This document shows, in pieces, positions 11,387 through 23,190 of a DNA stretch of 64,000 nucleotides. Position numbers and translations under genes: made by a program. Position 1 is the stretch's first letter; each line of letters begins with the position of its first letter. Source of the stretch: Owenia fusiformis. Taxonomy: Eukaryota > Annelida > Polychaeta > Sabellida > Oweniidae. Under the pieces are notes generated by a model. That model saw only the letters and a list, made by a program, of their open reading frames with translations. It was not told where the DNA came from and did not search any database. The stretch lies in assembly GCA_903813345.2 (NCBI GenBank), contig CAIIXF020000012.1, positions 28,532,684-28,596,683 on the forward strand, read 5' to 3'.

Positions 11387-13318
11387 TTAAATAGGGGGAG
11401 CCTGGTATCCGAACATTTTAAAGTCATTTCCATATTTTAGGTACAGTTTGTGAAAATCCTTCAACATAATACTGTGGTATCCCTCCGTTAATTTAGACCT
11501 AGATTTAACTTTTGAGACACCAGTTTTCGTCTGTCCAAAATGTACTTTGTCCCTCCAGCCTATTTTCTCAAGGATGTAGTTTGAATCTTCAAGTAACGTT
11601 TCATATTTCAGGACGTATTGATATTTAACGTGACAGGGATGACACAATTGCTGAACCGATCTCCAGTGTTCATCCAACCAATCATGATGGAAATCCCGAT
11701 CGAGGAGATATCTTACGAATTCATTAAAAGTGACATCACAAGAGCGTTCATAATTCCCTACAGTGCTGTCGTTATCAGTATTGTTGTCTTTGAGGTTATC
11801 ATAGTAACTAGGAATTTTGCTCAACTCGTTATTTCTGTATTTCTTAATTATATTCTTCCCGTAGGTATCACAATACCAATCTCGTCCAGCAACGTGAGGA
11901 TGCTCCTGAAATTTATTCCTCCAGGCGGACAATATACGCTCATAGGGATCACGTACGATTAAAAACGTGGTATACGTTCCGAATATCTCCTTTAGTTTGT
12001 CTTGTGGTACGAACGCGGGCGTTTTGAGAATTATGTTGAGGTACGTCTCTAGTTTGAAATAGTAATCGTTCACCTCTTGCCATGTCTTGTTCAAATGCAC
12101 CTTCAGCATTAACTTCCTCCAGCTCGTTGACGCCACCTTTGGCACCATGCAATAGACAAATTTATTTTCTTCATCGATGTATATTTTGTCCGATTTTTTG
12201 TACATTACTTCATTAAATGTGAGATCTAATGTGCTCGGGTCTCTGTATGTGATATCGCAGATTTTAGAGAGCGTCATACGGCGGTTTTTGAATCTTTTCT
12301 CGATGTTTTTCACTTCGTTGCTGTTTGTTGTCTTGGTGAAATAGTCCCGAAGGTAAGCTCCTTTGTTCGTTCTGTATGGGTCAAAGGGCTGAAATTAAAG
12401 AAAACATGCAATCAGGACAATTATGTACGAGGCAATAACATGCAAAATGTCACCACCTGCAATTTCTTACAACAAGGTACCGCCGGGCGCCGAATGCTGT
12501 CACAAAAAGTTAGATAAAAATTGTTTTGTTGACATAAAAAATGGGCTCTTCTTTATAAGAGCATATGAAGTGTAACTAACAATGAGTCAGATCAGGTGAA
12601 ACACTCCCATCAGTAAATTTTACAGAAATATATACATTCAGACATTTTATGATGAAAATAAAAACAATGAATCATTTTATTTTATTTTCATGTCACCAGT
12701 AGAAGTGATGACATGTTGTTATAGTCTCAAATTTTTGTGGACGGTGTTCTGTGGTTGGTATTCGGCGGTTGGTGCTCGGCTGTCGGCGTCTGTAACAAAT
12801 GGTCAGGTGGTGACATTTTGCATGTTAATGCCTTGTTCTCTAGGCTACGTCCCTGGAGCATGTCAGTATGAGCCAATACACCTAATCTCCTTTGCTTCGA
12901 TGAAAAAACTAGGATTTATTGACAACGTTCACGTTTAAAAGCAATAAGTTAATCCAGTTTTTTTGGAAATATTGCATCACATTAAGTAGGCTTTGATTAA
13001 TTGAATATAGGACAATTGATTTTCAATTACTTTTTCCAATATACACTTCAATTTTCCTCCATCTAATTCAATTAATCATTTGTGCGTTGTAAATCATTCT
13101 GATACTCAGACCATCTCTACAATGCACAAGAGAAGGAAACCGAGAGAAGGCTGTGATATCTCACGATGGTTGTAAATATGTATGTACGAGTATTTTAGCC
13201 TTACCTTGAACAGCACGAAGACAAGAGTATTAATGGTAACCATGACAACGAGTAATGGCCACACTGATCGCACCCTGCAGGGCCTTGTCAGGAGTAAATA
13301 TAGTATTTTTCCAATCAT
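11387..13318 (-). CDS. Golgi carbohydrate sulfotransferase (HNK-1ST / CHST8-14 type)
   Basis: Two coding exons, 13205-13318 (ATG at 13318) and 11387-12388 (stop TAA at 11387-11389), joined in phase 0 by a GT-AG intron; the product is 371 aa. Exon 1 encodes a short cytosolic tail and one hydrophobic helix (about residues 19-37, WPLLVVMVTINTLVFVLF), the type II anchor usual for Golgi glycan sulfotransferases. Exon 2 carries the PAPS-binding motifs: the 5'-phosphosulfate loop MVPKVASTSWR and the 3'-phosphate motif VRDPYERILSAWRNKF. The typical C-terminal segment QLCHPCHVKYQYVLKYETL follows. Members transfer sulfate from PAPS to GalNAc, GlcA or related sugars of glycans. Which substrate this one uses cannot be told. 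Length and motifs look complete, and no defect is seen. The gene stands alone. Confidence 0.93.
12434..12517 (-). repeat. Dispersed GGTGGTGACA repeat, copy 2 (partial)
   Basis: It contains AACATGCAAAATGTCACCAC, the complement of the family's 3' terminus, and a degenerate internal part ending CACAAAAAGTT. It lies in the sulfotransferase intron, in the same sense as that gene. Confidence 0.7.
12688..12833 (+). repeat. Dispersed GGTGGTGACA repeat, copy 3 (near full length)
   Basis: It begins with ATGTCACCAGTAGAAGTGAT, a short palindromic head, and then has GTTATAGTCTC and TTTTTGTGGACGGTGTTCTG. A run of GTTGGTATTCGGCGG-like sub-repeats follows, and it ends GGTGGTGACATTTTGCATG. It lies in the sulfotransferase intron, opposite to that gene's sense; this is the only antisense intragenic copy in the window. 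Confidence 0.8.
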
Positions 13319-13687
13319 ATTTTATAGTCGAATTTATTAGAAACTCATTTAAATTATACTATATCCCATGTTGTTATAATAAAGCGTTTCAATTTATTTT
13401 TATTACAACCGCGTTAATAGTAAATCCATATTGTTATAGAAATACCTTCTAATGTATCTAATGTCTGAGTTTAATCCCTGTATTCATTTAGTCGCAGTTG
13501 AATTGTTAAGTTGACAATTAGATATTTTAATGAGGAACGTATTTTATTCTATTTTGTCTTTATCTATGTCTTACGAGGAGTAGTCTAAGCATTTTCCATG
13601 TGAGTTCAGTCATCTGCGGAGATACAGTGGCGGAGTTAGTTCTTGTTCGTTAGAGTGCATTACCTGCACAGAATGTGATCCTTGGAT

Positions 13688-14035
13688 GTTCATCAATGCA
13701 CACAATACACACTATGCATTCATTATATCATCCTTTTTAATGCGCACGGTGCATTTCTTGGGTGCTCCTTATTAATGCACACAACGCATTCCTTGATGCT
13801 CTTTATCAATACACTTAATGCATTCCTTTGGCGTTCCTTATTAATACACATAATCTATTTCTTGGGTCCTTATCAATGTACACCATGCGATCCTCGAATT
13901 CTCCTTATTAATGCACCTAATGCATGCATTCCTTGGGTCTTTATAATACTCAAAATGTATCCCTTATGTCATGCTTAATAATGCACACAACGCAGTCCTT
14001 GGGTATTCTGGGTATTCCTTACTAATACACACAAT
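13688..14035 (+). repeat. Degenerate tandem repeat, unit about 45 bp
   Basis: Seven or eight diverged units with the shared core AATGCATTCCTTGGGT then CCTTATTAATGCACAC. Small open frames across it are a by-product of the repeat. It abuts the inverted-repeat element that starts at 14047. Confidence 0.75.
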
Positions 14036-14046
14036 GCCTACAACTA

Positions 14047-15091
14047 CAGGGTGTTCCAAAAGTAACAGGACTTTTGCTGGCATTTTGTTAAATATGCACC
14101 AATCGTCTTCAAAATTGTACAGAATGTACTTTCATGTATCGTTACTAAAACTGCAAAGTTTCAACAAAATATATGAAACTCGGGTAGAGTTATAGTTGCT
14201 ATAGTAACATGACATCGCAATACCCGGGGCAACATTCCACACAGAGAGTTAGAGAGACTTTAAGCATTTTGTACATATCATATCAAAGTTGAAATGCAAC
14301 AACTGGTGGGAATAACATTTGTTTTACATCATTTGATATTCCTATGTATCCTCTACTTTAAAAAAAATAGGCTCGTCTTGGTCGGTACAAGAGTAGTACT
14401 CTGTATCCATGACCCAAACACATGAGTGACCCATTTGAGGACATGTCACCCAGGGTCGATTGGACAATTTGGAGAAGGTCATTCTCATCTTTAAAGGTCT
14501 TACAGCACTGATTAGCACTCCGTTCTCAATATAAGTAAGAATTGGATATTGTATGATCAGAAGAGTATGGTGCATGGTCTTAGACCTCAAGACCTAACTC
14601 CTCTTATAGCTGCATGGTCTTTAATGGTGGCCTGCGGTCAGGCGCGTTATCAAGGTGGATGACTGGCTCCTAATTGGGTCTTTTCAAAAACTCAACCGTG
14701 AATTGTTCAGACTGTTATACATAGTGATATTCCAGGAAATTGAATAAATATTATTATGAAATTATACTTGAATCTGAGTTGTATAGCATCACCTTTACAA
14801 CAAAGCAACTAATAAAATAAATAAGAAATGTTGTATTGTAATAGGTGAATTAGATACTTTCTTCAATAATACAAAAATGTTAGATATCACATTTTCATGA
14901 AAAAGTTGCCCCGGGTATTGTGATGTCACGTTACTATAGTAACCATAACTCTATCCACATTTCATAATTTTTTCTGAGACTTTACAATTTTAGTTGCAAT
15001 ACCACAAAGTACAATTTGTAAAAATTTGAAGACACTCGATGCAAAATTGACAAAATGCCAGCACCAGTCCTGTTACTTTTGGAACACCCTG
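14047..15091. mobile_element. 1.05-kb non-autonomous DNA element with about 190-bp inverted repeats
   Basis: It is flanked by TA on both sides (14045-14046, 15092-15093). The ends are CAGGGTGTTCCAAAAGTAAC and its complement GTTACTTTTGGAACACCCTG. The inverted repeats continue inward about 190 bp on each side as far as TACCCGGGGCAAC (14221) and GTTGCCCCGGGTA (about 14906), with moderate divergence. The interior of about 670 bp has no transposase-like frame. The TA duplication and CAGGGTG ends suggest a Tc1/mariner-like origin. Confidence 0.8.
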
Positions 15092-15120
15092 TATATTGAT
15101 AAGGATGATATCAACGTGTT

Positions 15121-15345
15121 AACAGTTGTGAAAAAACAAAGTTAATTTCACTATGATTTAATCCCCACTCCCCTCGTACAAAAAATTGCCGTTTAGCTTG
15201 ATTTTCAAAAAATCAACGTTCACTAAATGAAATCACCATTGACCCATTTCTCCCATACTGATACTATAGAAGAAATGAGATGTCATGGTTTATCATCATG
15301 ATGCCTTGCCCCATAATGAAATTAACTTTGTTTTTCCAGAACTGT
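15121..15345. mobile_element. Inverted-repeat element, about 225 bp
   Basis: The left arm AACAGTTGTGAAAAAACAAA continues GTTAATTTCACTATG. The right arm is its near complement, CATAATGAAATTAACTTTG then TTTTTCCAGAACTGTT. A related right end occurs near 28260-28310 (GAAGTTAACTTGGTCCTTCC). There is no coding capacity. Confidence 0.6.
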
Positions 15346-16349
15346 TGATGCCGGACACCATCCCTGTAGTCTATCTACATCTTAAAAGTCAGTGAAATCT
15401 CCATTGTGCATCTGTTTATTTTAGCTTACTCATGTATTATTTACATGATGGTGGTACATGGTATTGGCTGATTAAGGTGAAGTCGTGCTTGTGATGCCAT
15501 GTCGACTCAATCCAATTGTCTCCCGTAGGAGACGACTCCCACCTCTATACTGCCCACACCCTGCTATTGACCTAGCCTTGACCCGTCTCCTTGTTATGGC
15601 GCCTCTTCTACCCCCACCCCACTCCCATTTTCTTTCTTGCATTTTATTTTCCTTCATACCCCCTACTTATTACCCGATTCACCTCCTTGTTAGCTTTTAC
15701 CTTTCTCCTTTTTTACATTTCCTGAATGAAGCTGTTTCCCATATAGTCCACTCACGTCACTCACTCATACATGTACATGATCTTTATGTACATGCTCTTT
15801 ATGTACAGCCACTGTCCACACCAACCTGCGTAGTACATAAGGAAGGTGAATTATATTATTGAAAGGGCTGTCATTAAGAGGCAATATATAACACTTACAC
15901 CCTTTGCAATGTGTCAATGTCAAGCCAGAGGGGTTAAATCGATCGATAATATGTTTGAGTAGCTTTTTCAATAGTTTGATTCTCTTAAAAAATATATCTG
16001 ATGCAGAAATATCCAAAGTCACTTGAATTGATAAAGATGTCAACTTTTTTTCCAGTGAAATTACTGAACTGCCATAGTTCATTGAAACTGAATAAATGTT
16101 ATTAGTGAACTCCCATAGCACAGTTTAGTCCACTGAAAATAGTGAATACATTTAAATGTCTAAACTCACACTGTGTCGAAACACATTTTAGTCTATTGGA
16201 AATACTAAATACCTTTAAATTAATAACTCCTGTAAGAACTGGTGCCTTTATACGTCTACTGTATAGTTTTAGTACAAAGTACATAACTACCTAATGGAAA
16301 TAAGCAAAAAATTATAATAAATAGACTTTACGTATAATAAACCATAACA
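15346..16349. other. Intergenic DNA, no gene seen
   Basis: A pyrimidine-rich stretch at 15480-15720 opens a 125-codon plus-strand frame with no recognisable domain. Base composition alone explains it. The rest is AT-rich with no recognised feature. Confidence 0.4.
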
Positions 16350-16729
16350 TAGCATTAACATGCAAAATGTCACCACCTACCATTTGTTACAGATACCGAA
16401 TGCCAACTGTCAAATGCGACTGCCATCCTCAAAAAAAGTTGGAGACTTTAACAATATTTTCTACTTCAGGTGGTGACAAGGCATTAACATGCAAAATGTC
16501 ACCACCTCCCATTTGTTACAGATACCGAATGTCAACTGTCAAATGCTGACTGCCATCCACAAAAAAGTTGGAGACTATAACAATATGTCACCACTTCAGG
16601 TGGTAACAAGGCATTAACATGCAAAATGTCACCACATGTCATTTGTTACAGATGCCAACCACTGAACGCACTATCCAAGAAACATTGGAGACTTTAACAA
16701 TATGCCACCACTTCTGGTGGTGACATAAT
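16350..16729 (-). repeat. Three tandem copies of the dispersed GGTGGTGACA repeat
   Basis: Three consecutive units (about 16350-16470, 16480-16600, 16610-16729) each contain GCATTAACATGCAAAATGTC, a CATTTGTTACAGAT core, and AGTTGGAGAC or CATTGGAGAC. The last ends with CCACCACTTCTGGTGGTGACA, the palindromic head of the family seen from the other strand. The locus is intergenic. Confidence 0.8.
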
Positions 16730-16739
16730 AAAAATAAAA

Positions 16740-18090
16740 ACAGAAGAATAGTCTATGATATCAGCCAGTTTATTATTAGTTTCTTTACTAACAACATGTG
16801 GCAGACAGAACACAAAAGGTTGTGTAATTATTTATTCTTGAGCAGTTGCCTTGGCAACATAGCAATGATCAACAACAACAACAATGGAACACAAAGTTAC
16901 CAACGATTCTGCAGCACAAAAAATAAATCTCAGGCAAAAATAATTATTCTGCAGCACAAATTTATATTCTGTAGCCCAAATAACATCATAGAAGTCATAC
17001 CATATATATATCTAATCTTGAAATTAAGAAATTCATAACTGTTATCATGGTTACAATGAACAATAGACTTAAGGAGTTCATTACTTAAGGAATATTTCAC
17101 TGATGCAAAGATGAAAGTAAAAGTTATGAAAGAGGTAGAAATTCTCAATAGACCTGGTAATCAGGTAATAGATGCTTAGTCAAAAAAATGAATTGTTTAT
17201 TTAAACTGGCATGACTTCAAGAGATTATTAAATGCTATTAAATTACTAAATGTACAGTAATATGACCTTTGTAACCCTGTATTATATCCCCTTAGGTTAT
17301 AGCCCATTGCTTCAGCCATGATACTGCAAACTAATACCAAATAGAGAGTCTTCGCACAATGATTTTAGCTCATGTATCTAAAATCTGTAACGCATTCACC
17401 AGATTTATGCGTAGCAGTTCAATTAAAACGAGATGCGGTTGCGAATACATTTTAGCTATAACCCATTGTGCGAAGTATTTCTATTGATACCGGGATTTCA
17501 CACTACTCTGAATTTCTGTACCACCCTGCATAAAAGGCGGGAATCTCCCCAGTATAAGAGCAATCGGGCGCTGAATTCTGTTGTGAATCTGAAAATTACA
17601 CTCCACTCTGTTCAAACTATGTTAACACTCTGTCGAAATGATGAAATGTTGAGATATTGTGACCAAAGCATGTGAAAGTAGAATTTAGCACCATGTTGGA
17701 AAGAAACATGGGGAGATTACTGATCATAGTATTATGAGGGCTTAGGTCCCTTGGATCCCTTTGATCCTTTGGATCCCTAACTGTGCATATTGAGGATTAA
17801 ACTCTTTCTAGCCTTGTGATCAGTTCTTTATGTGATTTAATGAAAGTAGATTTTAATGGCCTTGGCTTGAAATTACTTTCAATCAATGGCCCACTGGGCT
17901 GCAGAATAAATTTGGATGTATTTGCCACTCTTCACATTTTTTGAGGTTTTGGGCTCAAATAAGGAAATGAAATTTGCATTTATCCATTTATATTTCCCTG
18001 AATAAATGACTCTAAGTTTACAAAATTATGAACATTTTTGACTGTTTACGATGCAATAGAAATCTGTGACTACAACTACCACCAACCAAC
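16740..18090. other. Intergenic DNA with one inverted-repeat element
   Basis: The arms CTTCGCACAATG (17350) and CATTGTGCGAAG (to 17478), with further matching inside (TTTTAGCTCATG/ATTTTAGCTATA), outline a roughly 130-bp foldback element. Otherwise the stretch is AT-rich without a supported gene. Confidence 0.5.
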
Positions 18091-18097
18091 CAATGTA

Positions 18098-18277
18098 CAC
18101 TCCCCTCAAAAAGTTTGGCAACCAAAAGTTCTCCTTTTAAGTTAACGTATTAAAGCTTGTTTATGTTTGATGATTTTAACACATTCATCAAATTTATATT
18201 TTCCAATCTATTTCAATCAAAGAGCAAAACATGCTATAATATGTAGATTCCCAGTTGCCAAACTTATAGAGGGAGTG
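18098..18277. mobile_element. 180-bp TA-flanked MITE (CACTCCC ends)
   Basis: The left end CACTCCCCTCAAAAAGTTTG and the right end CAAACTTATAGAGGGAGTG are imperfect inverted repeats, with TA on both sides (18096-18097, 18278-18279). It is the simple form of the family whose copy at 5564-6014 has an amplified left end. Confidence 0.75.
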
Positions 18278-18857
18278 TAGATTAATTTAAAAACACAGAA
18301 TTCAATTCAACTTTGGGTTCCATTGTTATAACACCATCTCATTCAACTTTCAGCTGAATTTAAATATTTCAATACAATTATTTCATTATTGTTGGACAGA
18401 ATTTCAAAAATAACCAAGTCAAACTGAACCCTTCAGAGTTTAAATTTCACCTGAAAGTTGATACTTTGACTACCTCTCCACCCTTTTATCACAACACTGA
18501 ACTCTTCCATGTAACCAAATTGAATGGATCAGTTCATTACAAAAGGGGGGAAAGGTTGGAATTTAAGCATTCTACATACAATTGATGTTTTCCCCTACCT
18601 AAAAAGCTATTATTACATAATACCAGTCCTTTTGAATATTTTACAAGCGTAATACCAACAGATTAAAAAAACTAAACATATAATATTATGATATACAAAT
18701 CAAACTTAAATTATAATAAATTTTTGTGGCAATTCAGTAAACTTAACACGTTACACACATTGTGCTTTTTTAAATATTTACTTTCAGATAATACTACAAT
18801 TTAATGTACATTTACAATTATACATTGATCACAAACATATTTTATTAAAAGTCCATA
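18278..18857. other. Intergenic DNA with an inverted repeat
   Basis: CAACTTTCAGCTGAATTTAAA (18343) faces TTTAAATTTCACCTGAAAGTTG (about 18438), which suggests another foldback element. No gene is seen. Confidence 0.4.
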
Positions 18858-18893
18858 CAGGGTGTCCATAAAACAGACTTTATAGACACCCTG
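18858..18893. mobile_element. Minimal 36-bp TA-flanked CAGGGTGTC palindrome
   Basis: CAGGGTGTCCATAAA at the left and TTTATAGACACCCTG at the right, with only a few bases between and TA on both sides. It looks like two element termini with the interior lost. A degenerate relative (ACAGGGTGTTCATAAAGTC to TTATGGACACCTACAG) lies at about 31350-31425. Confidence 0.6.
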
Positions 18894-19081
18894 TACATTT
18901 TAACCTTGACGAAATGCTGTTTTTTATTGATATAAGTTATAACAATTGTTAGTTGTACAGTATGCAGAAATTTGGGATAAAGCCTGTTTTTCAAATATAA
19001 GTGTTGAACTTCTAACGGAAATCCATCTATTTAATAATAATGAACTTTTCAAATAAATTGAGGTTTGGAAGTTTGAATTGC

Positions 19082-19218
19082 AACATTGAGCCCAAAATTA
19101 AAATATTGTATTTTATTTATCTTTGAAATTAATTATTAAAATAGGTTTCAACATTGAGCCCAAAATCAGAACATTGTATTTTATTTATCTTTGAAATTAA
19201 TTATTACAATAGGTTTCA
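19082..19218 (+). repeat. Two-copy tandem repeat, about 68 bp
   Basis: CAACATTGAGCCCAAAAT, then ATTGTATTTTATTTATCTTT, then AATTAATTATTA and AATAGGTTTC occur twice in a row with few differences. Confidence 0.8.
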
Positions 19219-19299
19219 AAATCGTGTAATGTAATTTGGGTCCTACGAACTATGGTCGCTCTCCATGTGGCCAAAGAGGGTAATACAGGAGGAGCAAAA

Positions 19300-19625
19300 G
19301 ACCCGGGAAGAGGGGGATTAACACCAGAGTTCAAAGATGACATACGCTTATATAAGCCTGTATTGAGATGACATACACCTCTGATTGGTCCAAATCGATA
19401 AACAAAAATGGCGGATTCAAAATTTTCTAATAACGCTTCGAATAATATTATGTTGATTCCTGGCACATTAACCAATCATAGCTTTGTTTTTCACATCAAG
19501 ATAAAGAAATATGTAAGGAATATGTTTACATTGTTTAAAAGCAAACGAAGGTGGTACGCAAGAGACGTATGATGTCAGTCATCGCTAAAGCTCTGGGGCT
19601 TTCCCTCCTCTTAGACCCGGGACTG
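19300..19625. other. Possible foldback element containing a 54-codon ORF
   Basis: Imperfect inverted ends (GACCCGGGAAGAGGGGGA near 19300 and TCCCTCCTCTTAGACCCGGG near 19605) enclose CCAAT-type boxes in both directions and an ATGGCGGATTC start at 19408. That start opens 54 codons to TGA at 19570-19572, and the peptide is basic (KIKKY, KSKRRWY). I do not recognise it. It could be chance coding inside an element. Confidence 0.3.
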
Positions 19626-20234
19626 TTATATCTATCGATTTGCTCTATCATTTGGGGACACATATCGCCATTGATAAATAAATATCTAATGAAGAACAAC
19701 AAGTTTACAAATTATTAACTCAGCATTTGACATTCGTATTGTATCGGTGTACATTCTTATTGTATTAGTGCAAACCAATACAATAAAACAAGTTTAACAA
19801 TCTGGTAATCTTGAATAATATGGGAGACATTTTAAATTGCAAAACCAATTAACAAATTCAAAGGTAACATATACAACATATAAATTTGAGTACAAAAAAT
19901 GGTATTTGGCAACCATTATGAGCCTACTTTAAGGTCCATTAAGTTTCACATTTCTGCTAAGGCAGGGGGGGGGGTGTCTCGCAATTTTACTGCAACGATG
20001 TATCAACAATGTTTATACACAAAAGCATTCTATTTCTAAGGTGTTTTATACGGTATTTTGTCCATAAATAAAATCTCATTATTCAACAAATATTCTCTTT
20101 TTCTTTGACCAACATTTTTTCTATAAAGTCACTTGATTTGTCTATACATTCAATATTCTAGGACTTCAGCAAAACATCTGTTTATTTATTGAGTTGATTC
20201 TCAGTTTTCATGAGCATTTTCACGAATGAACACA
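19626..20234. other. Intergenic AT-rich DNA, no gene seen
   Basis: No coding potential, RNA gene or clear repeat apart from a short G run near 19966-19975. Confidence 0.4.
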
Positions 20235-20622
20235 GGAGGAGTGAGTAGCTCCCATAATTCTTTCATATTCTATCGTATTCGGGGATTCCCCATTACATCA
20301 TCTCTTGCATCATCACCAATCAAATTGCAGGATTTGATCACGTGAACAAACCTTAGCACGTGCTCTCTCAGTGCTGCGCATGCGCAAAGTTAAATTTGAA
20401 ATCGTGGGAATGGCGTTAACATCAGTTCAACATCATCATTTCAAAATTCAAACCTACGGTAATACTATTGAAGTTACTCGATCCATACTTGTAGAGAATA
20501 CTCATAAAACTACAGTGAACATTTGGAGATCCATTTTAACGGCAAATTGAGGCCTGTTTATAAAATTTGTTTTCGAACGTGCTAATATGATAGAGCATCT
20601 TTAGGAAATCTCCCCCCCTGAA
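20235..20622 (+). repeat. About 385-bp dispersed repeat with promoter-like motifs, copy 1
   Basis: It matches 62677-63050 in the same orientation along its whole length, from GAGTGAGTAGCTCCCATAAT to GGAAATCTCCCCC. This copy holds a CCAAT box (ACCAATC), an E-box palindrome TCACGTGA (20338-20345) and a perfect NRF1-type palindrome TGCGCATGCGCA (20375-20386). No open frame of note. Family unknown. Confidence 0.75.
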
Positions 20623-22737
20623 TGAACACAAACTATAACATCCTACAATAAGGTACATGTAAGATGTAAGCCAACCTGATTTGGTATATAAACATGTGCA
20701 CAACTTTCACTTGGTTAACAATATTTACAATTCATGTGTGTGTACAACACCCAGTGACAGGACGTTTCAACAATATATACACGTAGATTACCATGTAAAT
20801 CTGCCCTTTTAGAACCTGTCCCCCCCCTCTCTTACTCAGGTGAGAGCAAGGGAGAGGGGGATACATGGCTTTGATGCTATTGATGCAAACTAGTGAAACA
20901 ATGATGTGAAATTTTCACTTCTGACACGGTAACCATGTCAACATAATTCACAACAAATCTTCTTTTGCTCCCCCCATTTCTCTCATTTTCTCCCGTTGCC
21001 CACTTCTTCCACATTTTCCTTATTTTCTCCTGTTCTTAATTTTCTCGAATGTATATAACTTAAATTTCCCATTATTCTCCCGCGTAATCCACTATTGTTC
21101 CCATTTCTACCATTCAATTTTATTTTGACGATTTCATTCAATGATTATATAGACTACACTTAAATATATGCTATCGATCAACATCATTTCTCAACATACA
21201 AAATAGATGTAGCTTTTGAGTGCCATTCAACTCATGTTCAGAACCAAGGGGTCTATTAGTACACATTGTGTTTTATACAAGCAGAATAAAGCATTTACAA
21301 TGCATTTACTTGCAAATAATCACCTTTCAGGCTGGCTTAAGCTTCATAATTTACATGTATATGATATTCTGTGTACATTTTCTAGACAGTAATCACTCTA
21401 CTTTACCTTGCATTAGGTGTTCATAAGCAACCCTTTTGGCTTATTAGTAATGATTATGTTATTTGTTTTTATTTGTCTATTCCTTATTAATGGTTTATCA
21501 GATGACTGATGATGTTAATAAGGTACTTTCAAAAATATACTAAACAATACAATTGCACAAACACAGTATCTTATGCATTTCTAGGGGTTAGGTATAGTAG
21601 AGTGTAATTCTCCAAAACAGGCCACAAAGGTTCATTGTTTGTTTTATTCTCTTCTGCATGACACAAAATTTGGATCATCCAACTGTATATTCTAACTTCA
21701 TAGATTACAATTTATTTCCTTTAACCCCACTTTTGCCTTTTTCAATTTGCCTTGACTATTTGAAGATTTTGACTATGCCTACGCATTATGAAAGAAATTC
21801 CTCAATTTTGAGCTGTTGCTTATCTACTATGATAATTTGCAAATTGTTTTGTACATTTTTTGAGGGAGCCCAAGTAATCATAGAACATAGAATATATATA
21901 CAGTATAACAGGTATATGTGTCTGTGAACACCTAAAAGTATGATCACATTTCAAGTATCATTAGTGTTCAGTGTTCACTGTAGACTCGCTTTACTGCCAT
22001 TTCCTGACTTCTGAGTTTTACTATTATACAATGAAAGTTACAAAGTGGACCTGTTGTATGTGAAGACCATTAGAAATAGAATGCTTCTTGTTTCACAATT
22101 ACATTTTTCATTAACCATGAGCTCACAACTGGCAAGCAGATATGATTTAAATGATCACATAACTCAGAGAAAAGCTTTTGATTGGTTGACAAAAAATCAG
22201 TGACACACCACAAATGTTTTTCATACAATGACATGCCACATGTACTTCTGAAAATTTTGAAATTGGGATAAGAAAAAAATAAAATAAACTGTATGAGGCA
22301 AAAAATCAAATATACCTAAATATATTTTTATATCTTTTATTTGCTTGATGACCTTACTTATCCCAGATAGTGACAGTGTTTCAGACTAATACTTAAGTGT
22401 ACTGTGATATCCATTTACTGGCCTTCCTGGACAATTTTTAAGGGTTACAATTTAAAATGTAAACCTGGATACATATGAAATGATTCTTTATTTTTTCCTT
22501 CCACTTTTGAACACAACATATTTTTGATATCGAAAGATGTAAAATAATATATCGTAAAAAGCAAAGTGGAAGGCAGGGTCACATTTGTGTCAACCATTCA
22601 AAGTTTTTCTCCAGTTAAATTTTATGTTAATTCTTATGATATTGATATTTATAAAGTGAATATATAACAATCATTCACAATTTACATAATTCTGTGCACA
22701 CATACCTGTATGAACAGTATGAACTTTGTATACTACA
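20623..22737. other. Intergenic DNA, no gene seen
   Basis: AT-rich sequence with pyrimidine-rich stretches around 20820-21120. Small open frames (up to about 90 codons) show no recognisable domains, splice context or codon signal. Confidence 0.4.
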
Positions 22738-23190
22738 TGTAGTATCAACCATGAACTTCATGAAATCTGAACTTCAAAAAGACTGCACTTCATGAAGTCT
22801 GAACATCAAAAAGTATGCACTTCATTGCATGAAGTATGGACTTCAAAAATATGCACACTGTGAAGCATGAACTTCAAAAAGTATGTACTTCATAAAGTCT
22901 GAGCTTCCAAAAGTCTATACTTCATGAAGTCCGAACATCAAAAATATCCACTTCATTGCATGAAGTATAGACTTCAAAAAGAATGTACTTCATAAAGTCT
23001 GAACATCAAAAATTCTTCACTTCATGAAGTCCGAACATCAAAAAGTACACACTTCATGAAATATGAACTTCAAAAAGTAAACACTAATGAAGTCTGGACT
23101 GCACTTCATGATTATGAACTTCAAAAAAACAGGACTTCATGAAATGTGAACTTCAAAAAATATGTACTTCAGATTTCGCACTTCATGAGA
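22738..23190 (+). repeat. Degenerate CTTCATGAAGT/GAACTTCAAAAAGTA tandem repeat
   Basis: About 13 diverged units, roughly 30-45 bp each, combining CACTTCATGAAGTCTGAAC with ATCAAAAAGTATG. The CTTCATGAAG core is itself a palindrome, so each unit can form a small stem. Confidence 0.8.

Noticed and set aside
15485-15862. 125-codon plus-strand frame
   Set aside because: It lies in a pyrimidine-rich stretch; the peptide is low-complexity Pro/Leu/Ser with no domain or splice context.
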